Source: Burkholderia thailandensis E264
GTDB lineage: Bacteria > Pseudomonadota > Gammaproteobacteria > Burkholderiales > Burkholderiaceae
Length of the DNA stretch: 64,000 nucleotides
Reading direction: 5' to 3'
Assembly (NCBI RefSeq): GCF_000012365.1
Contig: NC_007650.1
Location: forward strand, 2,170,001-2,234,000
The position numbers and the translations under genes are program-made. Positions 1-9,997 of the stretch are shown piece by piece. Within the stretch, counting starts at the first letter, position 1; every line of letters starts with the position of its first letter. The notes beneath the pieces are model-generated. The model did no database searches. It was not told the DNA's origin and worked only from the letters and a program-made list of their open reading frames with translations.

Positions 1-986
1 ATCGTCGCGAACGTGCTGCAGTCCGAAGCATGGCGCGCGCCCCTCCTCGCCGGCCGGCCGACGCGCAGTTCGTGACCGCGATCGCGCTGCCGTTCTATCA
101 CGTGTTCGCGCTGACCGTGTGCGGCTTCATGACGATTCACGCCGGCGGCCTCGGCGTGCTGATCCCGAATCCGCGCGACATCGGCGGCATGATCGCGGCG
201 CTCGCGGGCTATCCGATTTCCGCGTTTCCGGCCGTCAACACGCTCTACAACGCGGTGCTGCATCATCCGGATTTCGGCAAGCTCGACTTCTCCAAGCTCG
301 TGGTCGCGAACGGCGGCGGCATGGCGATTCAGGACGGCGTCGCGAAGCGCTGGCACGAACGCACGCGCGTGCCGATCGTCGAGGGCTACGGCCTGTCGGA
401 AACCTCGCCGAGCGCGACCTGCAACCCGGTGACGATCGCCGAGCACACCGGCACCGTCGGCGTGCCCCTGCCTTCGACCGACATCGCGATCCGCGACGAC
501 GCCGGCCGCGACGTGCCGCTCGGTCAGCCCGGCGAGATCTGCATTCGCGGCCCGCAGGCGATGGCGGGCTACTGGAGGCGGCCGGACGAGACCGCGAAGG
601 TGATGACGCAGGACGGCTTCTTCAAGTCCGGCGACATCGGCGTGTTGGACGAGCGCGGCTTCGTGAAGATCGTCGACCGCAAGAAGGACATGATTCTCGT
701 ATCGGGCTTCAACGTCTATCCGATCGAGATCGAAGACGTCGTCGCGTCGCATCCGGGCGTGTACGAAGTCGCGGCGGTCGGCGTGCCGGACGAGCGCTCC
801 GGCGAGGCGGTGAAGCTCTTCGTCGTCAGGAAGGACCCGGCACTCACCGCCGGCGACGTGCTCGCGCACTGCAAGGAGCGCCTCACCCACGACAAGCGCC
901 CGAAATACGTCGAGTTTCGCGACGATCTGCCGAAGAGCAACGTCGGCAAGATCTTGCGACGCGAGCTACGCGACACGGCGCGCTGA
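1..986 (+). pseudogene. FadD-like fatty acid--CoA ligase, 5' truncated by window edge, apparent frameshift
   Basis: This is the C-terminal part of an AMP-forming acyl-CoA ligase. Frame 1 reads IVANVLQSEAW, the usual stretch after the P-loop in FadD proteins, and then hits a stop at 73-75. The rest (ADAQFVTAIALPFYHVF onward) continues in frame 3 to 986. Downstream motifs are intact: EGYGLSETSP, the YWRRPDET region, GDIG, and DRKKDMILVSGFNVYP, with the catalytic Lys in SNVGKILRR near the end. An ORF beginning with ATG at 30 exists, but its first dozen residues are out of register. The break lies in a GGCCGGCC run at about 49-60, consistent with loss of one 4-base unit. Sequencing error is an alternative. 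It is convergent with the valine operon. Confidence 0.75.
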
Positions 987-1100
987 GCGCCGCATCCCGC
1001 ATCCCGCATCCTTCGTCATCGCTTCGCCGCCGCTCGATGCGAGGCGGATCGGCCGGGCGCCGATCCGGGCGCGCCGGCCATCATGTCACGCCGCGCCGCG

Positions 1101-2243
1101 TCACGCCACGCCGAGATCGGCAAGCGGATGCGCTTCGCGCTTCCACGGCGACGTCAGGAAATGCAGCACGCGCTCTCGCTGCACCTCGACGAGCGTCGCG
1201 GGCGCCCAGCCCGGCTTGCGATCCTTGTCGACGAGATGCGCACGCACGCCTTCGCAGAAATCGCCTTCCTCGATCGCATGCGCGACGATGCCGAGCTCCA
1301 TCCGGAACGCCTCGGCAAGCGTCGTCTGCCGGCCGCGCAACAACGCGTCGCGCGTGACCTCGAGCATCGTCGGCGAATGGCTCGTCAATGCCTCGAGCGT
1401 CGCCTGCAGCCATTGCCGATGCTCGCGCGACAGCTCGTCGCGCGTCAGGTCCTGCCGCAGCGTCGCGACGATTCGCTCGACGCCGGAGCGCTTGTCGAAG
1501 TGGCGAACGATCCACGGCATCTGGCTGTCGAGCGCCGCATGCGGGACGACGTTGCACGGCGGCGCGAACACCGCGCGCAATGCGCGCAACACGTCGCCCG
1601 ACCAGTCGGCGCGTTCGAGCCGCGTCTCGAACGTATCGAGCCACGACGACGGCACCGACAGATCGGCGAGCTTCGCCGCGAGCGCGTCCGCGCCCGACAG
1701 CGTCACGCCCGTGAGGCCGACGTACAGCGACAGCTCGACCGGCAGCCGCGCGAGAAAATGCGTCGCGCCGACGTCGGGCACGAAGCCGATCCGCGTCTCG
1801 GGCATCGCGATCTTGCTGCGCTCGGTCGACACGCGCAACGCGGCGCCCTGCGCGAGCCCCATTCCGCCGCCCATCGTGACGCCGTCCATCAGCGCGACAA
1901 CGGGCTTCGGGAACGTGTGGATCGCATAGTCGAGCCGGTATTCGTCGACGAAGAACGGCAGCCAGTCTCGGCCGCGCACCTTCGCCATTCCGTACAGCGC
2001 ACGCACGTCGCCGCCCGCGCAGAAGCCCTTGTCGCCCGCGCCGCGCAGCACGACCGCAACGATCGAGCGATCGTCGCGGCAGCGTTCGAGCAAGGCGGCG
2101 AGCTCGCGCACCATGTCGTGCGACAGCGCGTTGAGCGCGGCCGGCCGGTTCAGCGTGATCAGCGCGACGCGGTTCACGACGCGCATCAGCACGTCGCGTG
2201 CGGCCGCCTCATGCGTGAGGTCGTGCATCATCGGCGTGCTCAT
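1101..2243 (-). CDS. 3-hydroxyisobutyryl-CoA hydrolase (crotonase family)
   Basis: 380 residues, a typical length for HIBCH-type hydrolases and longer than plain enoyl-CoA hydratases. Crotonase motifs are visible: GFCAGGDVRALY (CoA/oxyanion region), DGVTMGGGMGLA and the HIBCH-type MPETRIGFVPDVGATHFL carrying the Glu and Asp expected for the hydrolase. In this family the enzyme releases 3-hydroxyisobutyrate from its CoA ester in valine catabolism. The start overlaps the stop of the upstream hydratase by ATGA, with GGAGGG about 8 bases before it. It is the last gene of the six-gene minus-strand operon, and the mmsAB neighbours support this function over a generic crotonase. Confidence 0.9.
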   Translation of the reverse strand: MSTPMMHDLTHEAAARDVLMRVVNRVALITLNRPAALNALSHDMVRELAALLERCRDDRSIVAVVLRGAGDKGFCAGGDVRALYGMAKVRGRDWLPFFVDEYRLDYAIHTFPKPVVALMDGVTMGGGMGLAQGAALRVSTERSKIAMPETRIGFVPDVGATHFLARLPVELSLYVGLTGVTLSGADALAAKLADLSVPSSWLDTFETRLERADWSGDVLRALRAVFAPPCNVVPHAALDSQMPWIVRHFDKRSGVERIVATLRQDLTRDELSREHRQWLQATLEALTSHSPTMLEVTRDALLRGRQTTLAEAFRMELGIVAHAIEEGDFCEGVRAHLVDKDRKPGWAPATLVEVQRERVLHFLTSPWKREAHPLADLGVA

Positions 2244-3034
2244 CGCGGCCGCCCTCCGTCATCGGCTCGCCACTGCGGCTTGCGCTTGCCGAGAAACGCG
2301 GCGACGCCTTCGCGCGGCTCGCCGCCGTCGAACAGATCGACGAAGCGCTCGCGCTCGAGCGCGAGCGCCGCGCCGCGCGGCACGCCCTGCCGCGCGAGGC
2401 CGATCAGTTCCTTCGCGACGCCGACCGCGCGCGGGCCGAGCGCCACCGCGCCGCGCGCGAGCTCGAGCGCGGCGTCGCGCGCGCGGCCGGTATCGACGAC
2501 ATCCTCGACGAGACCGATGCGCAGCGCGGTTTGCGCGTCGACGCGCACGCCCGCGAGGATCATCCGCTTCGCCCAGCCCTCGCCGACGAGCCAGGGCAGC
2601 GTCTGCGTGCCGAGCCCGCACGGCGTGAGGCCGACCGACGGTTCGGGCAGCGCCATTTGCGCGTGCCGCTCGGCGATGCGCATGTCGCACGCGAGCGCGC
2701 ATTCGAGGCCGCCGCCCATCGCATAGCCGTTGATCGCGGCGATCGTCGGAAAGCGCGCGTCGTGCAGCGCCTCGAACGCGGCGCCGAAGCGCGACGCCAT
2801 CGTGCGCGCCATCGCGTGATCGCCGTCGGCGAACGCGTTCAGATCCGCGCCCGCGCTGAAGAACTTCGGGCCGTCGCCCGTGACGACGAGCGCGCGCACG
2901 CGGGAATCCGCTTCGAGCCGCTCGAGCGTGCGCTGCAATTCGAGAAGCCCGTCCGCGCTGAACGTGTTCGCGGACGGGCGCTTGAGCGTGACGAGCGCGA
3001 TCGCGCCGTCGTCGGCGTAGTCGAGCTCGATCAT
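2240..3034 (-). CDS. enoyl-CoA hydratase (probable methacrylyl-CoA hydratase)
   Basis: 264 residues, crotonase fold. The oxyanion-hole segments KFFSAGADLNAF and AINGYAMGGGLECALACD are present, followed by LPEPSVGLTPCGLGTQTLPWLVGEGWAKRMIL. The family hydrates 2-enoyl-CoAs. Between an acyl-CoA dehydrogenase and a 3-hydroxyisobutyryl-CoA hydrolase, its likely substrate is methacrylyl-CoA (inference from context). The start codon overlaps the mmsB stop by one base (TGATG), so the two are probably translationally coupled. Confidence 0.88.
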   Translation of the reverse strand: MIELDYADDGAIALVTLKRPSANTFSADGLLELQRTLERLEADSRVRALVVTGDGPKFFSAGADLNAFADGDHAMARTMASRFGAAFEALHDARFPTIAAINGYAMGGGLECALACDMRIAERHAQMALPEPSVGLTPCGLGTQTLPWLVGEGWAKRMILAGVRVDAQTALRIGLVEDVVDTGRARDAALELARGAVALGPRAVGVAKELIGLARQGVPRGAALALERERFVDLFDGGEPREGVAAFLGKRKPQWRADDGGRPR

Positions 3035-3930
3035 CAGGCATCCTTCCCGAGCGGTCGGTACAGGCGGATCACCGCCGAGAAATCGAGCTTGCCGTCGCCG
3101 CGGCTGCTCATCGTCTGATACAGCTGCTGCGCGAGCGCGCCGAGGTAGACCGGCTGCCGCACCTGCTTCGCCGCGTCGTTCGCGAGGCCGAGATCCTTCA
3201 GCATCAGATCGGTGCCGAAGCCGCCCGTGTAGCCGCGCGACGACGGCGCCGTCTCGATCACGCCCGGATACGGGTTGTACGTGTCCGAGCTCCAGCAGCG
3301 GCCCGTCGACGTGTTGATGATGCCCGCGAGCACCTTCGGATCGATGCCGAGCGACGCGCCGAGCGCCATCGCCTCGGACACGCCCGCCATCGTGATCCCG
3401 AGCACGAGGTTGTTGCAGACCTTCGCGACCTGCCCCATCCCGGTCGCGCCGCAGTGCACGATGTTCTTGCCCATCGCCGCGAGCACGGGCTTCACGCGCG
3501 CGTAGTCGGCGTCGCTGCCGCCAACCATGAAGGTCAGCGTGCCCGCCGCCGCGCCGCCCGTGCCGCCCGACACCGGCGCGTCGACGAACGCGCCGCCGCC
3601 GCCGCGCACGAGCTCGCCGAACGCCTGCGCGCTCGCCGGATCGATGGTGCTCGAATCGATCACCATCGCGCCCGCGGCGAGGCCTGCGAGCACCCCGTTC
3701 TCCTGCGTGAGCACGCCGCGCACGTGCGCGGCCGCGGGCAGCATCGTGACGACGAACTCGGCGCCCGCCGCCGCCTCGCGCGGCGAGGCAGCAACCTGCG
3801 CGCCGCCGTCCTTCACGAGCCGCAGCGCATCCTCGCTCAGATCGAACGCGCGCACTTCATGGCCTGCCTTCAGCAGGTTGAGCGCCATCGGCGCGCCCAT
3901 GTGCCCCAAGCCGATAAAACCGATCTTCAT
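3034..3930 (-). CDS. mmsB: 3-hydroxyisobutyrate dehydrogenase
   Basis: 298 residues with the N-terminal NAD-binding motif IGFIGLGHMGAPMALNLLKAGHEV trimmed here to GLGHMGAPMA, the substrate-binding motif DAPVSGGTGGAAAG, and the catalytic-Lys motif GQVAKVCNNL. It oxidises 3-hydroxyisobutyrate to methylmalonate semialdehyde. GGAGGG lies just upstream of the ATG. It begins 12 bases after mmsA ends and overlaps the next gene by one base, reproducing the mmsA-mmsB pair of pseudomonads. Confidence 0.95.
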   Translation of the reverse strand: MKIGFIGLGHMGAPMALNLLKAGHEVRAFDLSEDALRLVKDGGAQVAASPREAAAGAEFVVTMLPAAAHVRGVLTQENGVLAGLAAGAMVIDSSTIDPASAQAFGELVRGGGGAFVDAPVSGGTGGAAAGTLTFMVGGSDADYARVKPVLAAMGKNIVHCGATGMGQVAKVCNNLVLGITMAGVSEAMALGASLGIDPKVLAGIINTSTGRCWSSDTYNPYPGVIETAPSSRGYTGGFGTDLMLKDLGLANDAAKQVRQPVYLGALAQQLYQTMSSRGDGKLDFSAVIRLYRPLGKDA

Positions 3931-3942
3931 CGCGCCCTCCAG

Positions 3943-5472
3943 TCAGTGCAGACGAATCGTCGTGTTGACGGCGCCCGCCGTCGCGTCGTCGTCGAACCAG
4001 CGCGCGGTGACGGTCTTCGTCTGCGTGTAGAACTGCACGACCTGCTTGCCGTACGGGCCGAGATCGCCGAGCTTCGAGCCGCGCGAGCCCGTGAAGCTGA
4101 AGAACGGCACCGGCACCGGAATCGGGATGTTGATGCCGACCTGGCCGATGTCGATCTCGCTCTGGAACTTGCGCGCGGCCGCGCCGCTTTGCGTGAAGAG
4201 GCCGACGCCGTTGCCGAACGGATTCGCGTTGACGAGCGCGATCGCTTCGTCGAGCGTGTCGACCGACATCACGCACAGCACCGGGCCGAAGATCTCGTGC
4301 GTATAGACCGACATCTCCGGCTTCACGTCCGCAAAGATCGTCGGGCCGATGAAGTTGCCGTGCTCGTAGCCGGGCACGCTCACGTCGCGGCCGTCGAGCA
4401 CGAGCTTCGCGCCCTCCTTCGCGCCGGTTTCGATGAGGCCGAGAATTCGCTGCTTCGCCGCGCGCGACACGACGGGGCCCACGTCGGTGCCCGCTTCCGC
4501 GCCCGCGTTGACCTTCAGCGTCTTCGCCTTCGCGACAATGTCGGGCAGCCAGTCGCGCGCCGCGCCGACGAGCACCGCGACCGACGTCGCCATGCAGCGC
4601 TGGCCCGCCGCGCCGAACGCCGCGCCGACGAGCGCGTTCACCGTCTGCTCGCGGTTCGCGTCGGGCAGGATCACCGCGTGGTTCTTCGCACCCATCATCG
4701 ATTGCACGCGCTTGCCGTGCTCGCTGCCGAGCCGGTACACGTGCGTGCCGACGGCCGTCGAGCCGACGAACGAAATCGCCTTCACGAGCGGATGCGAGCA
4801 CAGCGCGTCGACGACTTCCTTGCCGCCGTGCACGACGTTGAGCACGCCCTTCGGCACGCCCGCCTCGATCGCGAGCTCGACGAGCAGCATCGTCGACAGC
4901 GGGTCCTGCTCGGACGGCTTCAGCACGAACGTGTTGCCGCAGACGATCGCCATCGGGAACATCCACAGCGGAATCATCGCGGGGAAGTTGAACGGCGTGA
5001 TGCCGACGCACACGCCAAGCGGCTGGCGCAGCGTGTACGTATCGACGCCGCCCGCGACGTTCTCCGCGAACTCGCCCAGCTGCAGCGTGCCGATCGAGCA
5101 CGCGTGCTCGACCACCTCGAGGCCGCGGAACACGTCGCCCTCGGCGTCGGGCAGCGTCTTGCCCTGCTCGGCCGTCAGCGTCTTCGCGATCTGCGGCAGG
5201 TTCGCGCGCACGAGATCCTGGAACTTCAGCATGATGCGCATGCGCGCGGAGAGCGGCGTGCTCTTCCATTTCGCGAACGCGGCCTGCGCGGCTTCGACGG
5301 CCGCGTCGACCTCGGCCGCGGTCGCGAACGGCACGCGCGCGAGCAGTTCCTGCGTCGCCGGATTGACGATGTCACGCCACTCGGTCGCATGGGATTCGAC
5401 GAATTCGCCGGCGATCAACAGCTTCACGGTCGGCACGTGATGTCCCTTCTGGGACGACGGAGTTGCGTTCAT
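3943..5472 (-). CDS. mmsA: methylmalonate-semialdehyde dehydrogenase (CoA-acylating)
   Basis: 509 residues, aldehyde dehydrogenase superfamily. The MmsA-type segments [45 protein letters not shown] and the catalytic Cys in [11 protein letters not shown] are present. It converts methylmalonate (or malonate) semialdehyde plus CoA to propionyl- (or acetyl-) CoA, ending valine breakdown. AGGAGA precedes the ATG by 8 bases. It is followed at 12 bases by mmsB. Confidence 0.95.
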   Translation of the reverse strand: MNATPSSQKGHHVPTVKLLIAGEFVESHATEWRDIVNPATQELLARVPFATAAEVDAAVEAAQAAFAKWKSTPLSARMRIMLKFQDLVRANLPQIAKTLTAEQGKTLPDAEGDVFRGLEVVEHACSIGTLQLGEFAENVAGGVDTYTLRQPLGVCVGITPFNFPAMIPLWMFPMAIVCGNTFVLKPSEQDPLSTMLLVELAIEAGVPKGVLNVVHGGKEVVDALCSHPLVKAISFVGSTAVGTHVYRLGSEHGKRVQSMMGAKNHAVILPDANREQTVNALVGAAFGAAGQRCMATSVAVLVGAARDWLPDIVAKAKTLKVNAGAEAGTDVGPVVSRAAKQRILGLIETGAKEGAKLVLDGRDVSVPGYEHGNFIGPTIFADVKPEMSVYTHEIFGPVLCVMSVDTLDEAIALVNANPFGNGVGLFTQSGAAARKFQSEIDIGQVGINIPIPVPVPFFSFTGSRGSKLGDLGPYGKQVVQFYTQTKTVTARWFDDDATAGAVNTTIRLH

Positions 5473-5550
5473 CGTGAGATTCTCCTGGCTATGGCCGGCG
5501 GCGCGCCGCGCGCGTCTGCGGCCGGTTGATGCAAGGCGGCATGCCGGGCG

Positions 5551-7254
5551 TCACTTGCCCTCGGCCGCGAAATCCTCTTCCCAATACTCGCCGGGCATCC
5601 GGCTCGACGTGTCGTCGCCGCGCTCGAGCTCGCGGCGGCGCAGCTCGACGCGGCGGATCTTGCCGGAGATCGTCTTCGGCAGCTCGGCGAACTGCAACCT
5701 CCGAATCCGCTTGTACGGCGCGAGCTTTTCGCGCGAGAAGCGAAAGATCTCGCGCGCGAGCGCCTCGCTCGGCTCATAGCCCGCGCGCAGCGTGACGAAC
5801 GTCTTCGGCACCGACAGCCGCACCGGGTCCGGGCTCGGCACGACGGCCGCCTCGGCGATCGCCTCGTGCTCGATCAGCACGCTCTCGAGCTCGAACGGGC
5901 TCAGCCGGTAGTCGGACGACTTGAACACGTCGTCCGCGCGGCCGATGTAGACGAAGTAGCCGTCGTCGCGGCGCAGCGCGATGTCGGACGTGCGGTAATA
6001 GCCGTCGCGCATCGCGTGCGCGGTCGCGTCCGGATTGTTCGCGTAGCCCTTCATCAGGCCGACCGGACGCGCGACGTCCGGGCCGACCGGCAGCGCGATC
6101 TCGCCTTCGGTCGCGCTCGCGCCGTCCGGATCGAGCAGCTCGATCGCGTAGCCCGGCAGCGGCCGGCCCATGGAGCCCGGCACGACCGGCTGGCCCGGCG
6201 AGTTGCCGATCAGGCATGTCGTTTCGGTCTGCCCGTAGCCGTCGCGGATCGTCACGCCCCACGCCTTCTTCACGCGCTCGATGATCTCGGGATTGAGCGG
6301 CTCGCCCGCGCCGACGATCTCGCGCAGCTTCACCGCGAACGTCGAAAGCGGCTGCTGGACGAGCATCCGCCAGACGGTCGGCGGCGCGCACATCGTCGTC
6401 ACTTCGTATTTGACGAGCGCGTCGAGCACCCCCTTCGGCTCGAAGCGCGCATAGTTGAACGCGAACACGCACGCCTGCGCGTTCCACGGCGCGTAGAAGC
6501 AGCTCCACGCGTGCTTCGCCCAGCCGGGCGAGCTGATGTTCCAGTGGACGTCGCCCGGCTGCAGGCCGACCCAGTACATCGTCGACAGACTGCCGACCGG
6601 ATAGGTGCGGTGCGTGTGCTCGACGAGCTTCGGCTTCGACGTCGTGCCCGACGTGAAGTACAGCAGCATCGGATCGCTCGCGCGGGTGGCGCCGTCGGGC
6701 GCGAAGTCGGCCGGCGCCGCATAGCCGTCGGCGAGCGCGAGCCATCCGTCGCGCGGCGCGCCCGCGACGATCTTCGTCACGTCGAGCCCCGGCTGCTCGA
6801 ACTTCGCGGCCTCGTTCTCGTCGACGATCGCATAGCGCGCGCCGCCGATCTGCACGCGCTCGCGCACGTCGTCGGCGGACAGTTGCGTCGTCGCGGGCAG
6901 CACGACCGCGCCCAGCTTCATCGCCGCGAGCATCGCGTCCCACAGCTCGACGCGATTCGGCAGCATCAGCAGAATCCGCTCGCCGCGCGCGACGCCGATT
7001 CCGCGCAGCCAGTTCGCGATCCGCGCGGAGCGCTCGGACATCTGCGTGAACGTGTACCGCGCGCCGTCGCCTGTCGCGGCATCGACGATCCATAGCGCGG
7101 GCTTGTCGTTGCCGCGCGCGATCGCGTCGAAGTAGTCGAGCGCCCAGTTGAATTCGTCGAGCGCCGGCCACTTGAAATCGCGATATGCGGTGTCGTAGTC
7201 GGTGCGGTGGCGCAGCAGGAAATCGCGTGCGTCGAGGAACGCCTGTGCCGTCAT
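5551..7254 (-). CDS. AMP-forming acyl-CoA synthetase, medium/short-chain type
   Basis: 567 residues, ANL superfamily. The P-loop is LLYFTSGTTSKPKLVEHTH. The YGQTETT motif, the GYYRTSD hinge region and the C-terminal catalytic Lys in LPKTISGKIRRVELR are intact. The N-terminal pattern (DFKWPALDEFNWALDYFD) resembles acyl-CoA synthetases of the ACSM/propionate-butyrate type rather than FadD. Within the valine/isobutyrate operon it could activate isobutyrate or another short branched acid (inference). GGAGACGACACG precedes the ATG. Its upstream gap to the dehydrogenase gene holds the 49-bp hairpin array. Confidence 0.88.
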   Translation of the reverse strand: MTAQAFLDARDFLLRHRTDYDTAYRDFKWPALDEFNWALDYFDAIARGNDKPALWIVDAATGDGARYTFTQMSERSARIANWLRGIGVARGERILLMLPNRVELWDAMLAAMKLGAVVLPATTQLSADDVRERVQIGGARYAIVDENEAAKFEQPGLDVTKIVAGAPRDGWLALADGYAAPADFAPDGATRASDPMLLYFTSGTTSKPKLVEHTHRTYPVGSLSTMYWVGLQPGDVHWNISSPGWAKHAWSCFYAPWNAQACVFAFNYARFEPKGVLDALVKYEVTTMCAPPTVWRMLVQQPLSTFAVKLREIVGAGEPLNPEIIERVKKAWGVTIRDGYGQTETTCLIGNSPGQPVVPGSMGRPLPGYAIELLDPDGASATEGEIALPVGPDVARPVGLMKGYANNPDATAHAMRDGYYRTSDIALRRDDGYFVYIGRADDVFKSSDYRLSPFELESVLIEHEAIAEAAVVPSPDPVRLSVPKTFVTLRAGYEPSEALAREIFRFSREKLAPYKRIRRLQFAELPKTISGKIRRVELRRRELERGDDTSSRMPGEYWEEDFAAEGK

Positions 7255-7265
7255 CGTGTCGTCTC

Positions 7266-7510
7266 CTGTCGATCGGAGTTAGCGCTTTAGCGCTTACTCC
7301 GATCCCATGCAAAGCTGTCGATCGGAGTTAGCGCTTTAGCGCTTACTCCGATCCCATGCAAAGCTGTCGATCGGCGTTGGCGCTTCAGCGCCTACCCCGA
7401 TCCCATGCAAAGCTGTCGATCGGCGTTGACGCTTCAGCGCCTACCCCGATCCCATGCAAAGCCGTCGATCGGCGTTGGCGCTTCAGCGCCTTTCCCGATC
7501 CCATGCAAAG
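7266..7510. repeat. five tandem 49-bp units, each an imperfect hairpin
   Basis: Units are 7266-7314, 7315-7363, 7364-7412, 7413-7461 and 7462-7510, with no interruption. Each holds inverted arms that begin GATCGG and end CCGATC and meet at a 2-base loop around AGCGCT. Units 1-2 are identical. Units 3-5 differ, and one left-arm A to G change is matched by a T to C change in the right arm, so the pair is kept. The array lies between the acyl-CoA dehydrogenase stop (7560) and the acyl-CoA synthetase start (7254), so it would be transcribed in the operon mRNA. Confidence 0.97.
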
Positions 7511-7559
7511 CCATTCATATTGCGAGCGAGCGCGCTTGCGGCGATTCGCGCGGCAGCGC

Positions 7560-8693
7560 TCACAGCTGCCGCGCGATCACCATTCTTTGCACTTCGCTGG
7601 TCCCCTCGTAGATCTGCGTGATCCGCGCATCGCGGTAATGGCGCTCGACCTCGTAATCGACGAGGAAACCGTAGCCGCCATGAATCTGGATCGCATCCGA
7701 GCACACCGCCTCGGCCATCTCGGACGCGAAGAGCTTCGCCTGCGACGCCTCCGACAGGCACGGCAGCCCCGCCGTGCGAAGCCGCGCCGCGTGATGCGTG
7801 AGCAGGCGCGCGGCGTTGATCTGCGTCGCCATGTTCGCGAGCTTCTCGGCGATCGCCTGATGCTCGGCGATCGGCTTGCCGAACTGGACGCGCTCGCGCG
7901 CATAGCGGCGCGCGCGGTCGAACGCGGCGCGCGCGATGCCCGTCGCCTGCGCGGCGATGCCGATGCGCCCGCCCTCGAGATTCGACAGTGCGATCTTCAG
8001 CCCCTCGCCGCGCTTGCCGAGCAGATTCTCCTGGGGAATCGCGCAGTTCTCGAGGGTGATCGGGCACGTGTCCGACGCGCGAATGCCCATCTTCTTCTCG
8101 GGCTTGCCGACGATGAAGCCCGGCGTATCGGTCGGCACGACGAACGCGGACAGCCCGCGCTTGCCCTCGTCCGGATCGGTCATGGCAAAAACGATCGCCA
8201 GGCCCGCGCGCGCGCCGTTCGTGACGAACTGCTTGCTGCCGTTCAGAATCCACTTGCCGTCGCGCAGCTCCGCGCGGGTGCGCAGGTTGTGCGCCTCGGA
8301 GCCCGCGTGCGGCTCGGTGAGGCTGAACGCGCCAACCGTCTTGCCGCTCGCGAGATCGCGCAGCCAGCGCTCCTTTTGCTCGGTCGTGCCGTAGTTCAGC
8401 ACCGGGCCGCAGCCGACCGAGTTGTGCACGCTCACGAGCGTCGCGCACGACGCGCAGCCCGCCGCGATCTCCTCGAGCGCGAGCGCGTAGGCGACGTAAT
8501 CCGTATACGATCCGCCCCAGTCGGCGGGCACGATCATGCCGAGGAAACCGAGCTCGCCCATCTGCGCGACGACCTCGTCGGGCAGATGCGATTCGCGGTC
8601 CCACTGGGCGGCGTTCGGCGCGAGCACCTCGGCGCAGAAGGCGCGCGCGGCGTCGAGGATCATCCGTTGATCTTCGGTGTAGAGATCGTCCAT
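7560..8693 (-). CDS. acyl-CoA dehydrogenase (probable isobutyryl-CoA dehydrogenase)
   Basis: 377 residues, flavin-dependent acyl-CoA dehydrogenase. FAD/substrate motifs are [14 protein letters not shown] and [15 protein letters not shown]. The segment [19 protein letters not shown] and [22 protein letters not shown] are typical, and the catalytic base is the Glu in IYEGTSE (about residue 363). The start at 8693 ([11 protein letters not shown]) has GGAG 10 bases upstream; a longer open frame upstream is not coding. It is first in the valine operon, so isobutyryl-CoA to methacrylyl-CoA is the expected reaction (context inference). It is divergent from the AraC regulator. Confidence 0.92.
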   Translation of the reverse strand: MDDLYTEDQRMILDAARAFCAEVLAPNAAQWDRESHLPDEVVAQMGELGFLGMIVPADWGGSYTDYVAYALALEEIAAGCASCATLVSVHNSVGCGPVLNYGTTEQKERWLRDLASGKTVGAFSLTEPHAGSEAHNLRTRAELRDGKWILNGSKQFVTNGARAGLAIVFAMTDPDEGKRGLSAFVVPTDTPGFIVGKPEKKMGIRASDTCPITLENCAIPQENLLGKRGEGLKIALSNLEGGRIGIAAQATGIARAAFDRARRYARERVQFGKPIAEHQAIAEKLANMATQINAARLLTHHAARLRTAGLPCLSEASQAKLFASEMAEAVCSDAIQIHGGYGFLVDYEVERHYRDARITQIYEGTSEVQRMVIARQL

Positions 8694-8855
8694 GGCTGCG
8701 TGTCTCCTGGGCGCCGCCGCGTCGCTCGCGCAGCGCGCCTCGTTCGTTCCGTGTCGATCAGTCAAGTGTAGGCAACGCGCGGCATCTGTTCGATGCTCGC
8801 TCCGCTCAATTACACTGATCGTTTTTGCCATACCGCACCGCGGCACGCTCCTGCG

Positions 8856-9920
8856 ATGAAGCACGAAGAAAAGAAAGGCACCGTTTCGATCGAACTCGTC
8901 GAGTCGAGCCTCGCGCTGTCGCGGCGGCGCGGCGTCGACGACGCGCCGCTCCTCGCGCAGGCGGGCATTGCGGCCGCGTTGCTCGCGCAGCGCAACGCAC
9001 GCGTGTCCGCGCGGCAGTACGGCGCGCTGTGGAACGCGATCGCGCGCGCGCTCGACGACGAATTCTTCGGCCAGGACTCGCACCCGATGCGCTGCGGCAG
9101 CTTCATCGCGATGAGCCAGGCGGCGCTCGGCGCGCGCAACGGGCTGCGCGCGCTCGCCCGCGCGGTCAACTTCATGCACTGCGTGCTCGACGATCTGCAC
9201 GCCGAGATCGACGCGAACGCCGAGCGCGTGCGCCTGCGCTTCGTGCACCGCAACAGCGCGAATCCGCCGGAGATGTTCGCGTACGCAACCTATTTCATCA
9301 TCGTCTACGGCCTCACGTGCTGGCTCATCGGACGGCGCATTCCGCTGCTGCACGCGGGCTTTCGCTGCGGCGAGCCTCGCGCGGTCCACGAATATCAGTT
9401 GATGTTCTGCGACGACATGCGCTTCGGCGAATCCGAATCGTATGTCGATTTCGATCCGGCGTTCGCCGCGCTGCCCGTCGTGCAGACGGCGAAGACGCTC
9501 AAGCCGTTCCTGCGCGACGCGCCCGCGAGCTTCATCGTCAAGTACCGCAACCCGCACGCGCTCGGCGGGCGCGTGCGCGCGGCGCTGCGCGCGCTGCCGC
9601 CCGCCGCTTGGCCCACCGCGCGGGCGCTCGCCGCGCGGCTGCATGTAGCCGAGGCGACGCTGCGCCGCAAGCTGAAGCAGGAAGGCCACTCGTACCAGAC
9701 GATCAAGGACGCGCTGCGCCTCGATCTCGCGTGCGAGGCGCTCGCCGACCCGGCCCGCACGGTCGCCGACGTCGCCGCGGCGACCGGCTTCGCCGAGCCG
9801 AGCGCGTTCTACCGCGCGTTCCGCAAGTGGCGCGGGATGAGCCCCGCCGACTACCGCGACGCCGCGCTCGCCGCGCGCGCGGCCGCTTCGCGCTTTCGCC
9901 GGAAACCGCCTACTCTTTAA
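8856..9920 (+). CDS. AraC-family transcriptional regulator (arabinose-binding-like N-terminus)
   Basis: About 354 residues from [10 protein letters not shown]; an in-frame ATG at 8793 would add 21 residues, and neither start has a clear ribosome site. The N-terminal half (residues 10-200) resembles the OruR/ArgR-type ligand domain of AraC proteins. The C-terminal double helix-turn-helix runs from about 235 to 330, including [20 protein letters not shown] and [23 protein letters not shown]. It is divergent from the valine operon with 162 bases between the starts, so it is the likely local regulator, as MmsR is in Pseudomonas (inference). Confidence 0.88.
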   Translation: MKHEEKKGTVSIELVESSLALSRRRGVDDAPLLAQAGIAAALLAQRNARVSARQYGALWNAIARALDDEFFGQDSHPMRCGSFIAMSQAALGARNGLRALARAVNFMHCVLDDLHAEIDANAERVRLRFVHRNSANPPEMFAYATYFIIVYGLTCWLIGRRIPLLHAGFRCGEPRAVHEYQLMFCDDMRFGESESYVDFDPAFAALPVVQTAKTLKPFLRDAPASFIVKYRNPHALGGRVRAALRALPPAAWPTARALAARLHVAEATLRRKLKQEGHSYQTIKDALRLDLACEALADPARTVADVAAATGFAEPSAFYRAFRKWRGMSPADYRDAALAARAAASRFRRKPPTL

Positions 9921-9997
9921 GCACCGGGCGCACGCCCTTCTCACGGCCCGGCTGCGGCGCCGCACCATGCGGCCGCGCGCCGCCGGCCGACACCGCG

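Noticed and set aside
7266..7510. CRISPR array
   Set aside because: The 49-bp units are directly joined with no spacers, each is a hairpin, and no cas genes are nearby.
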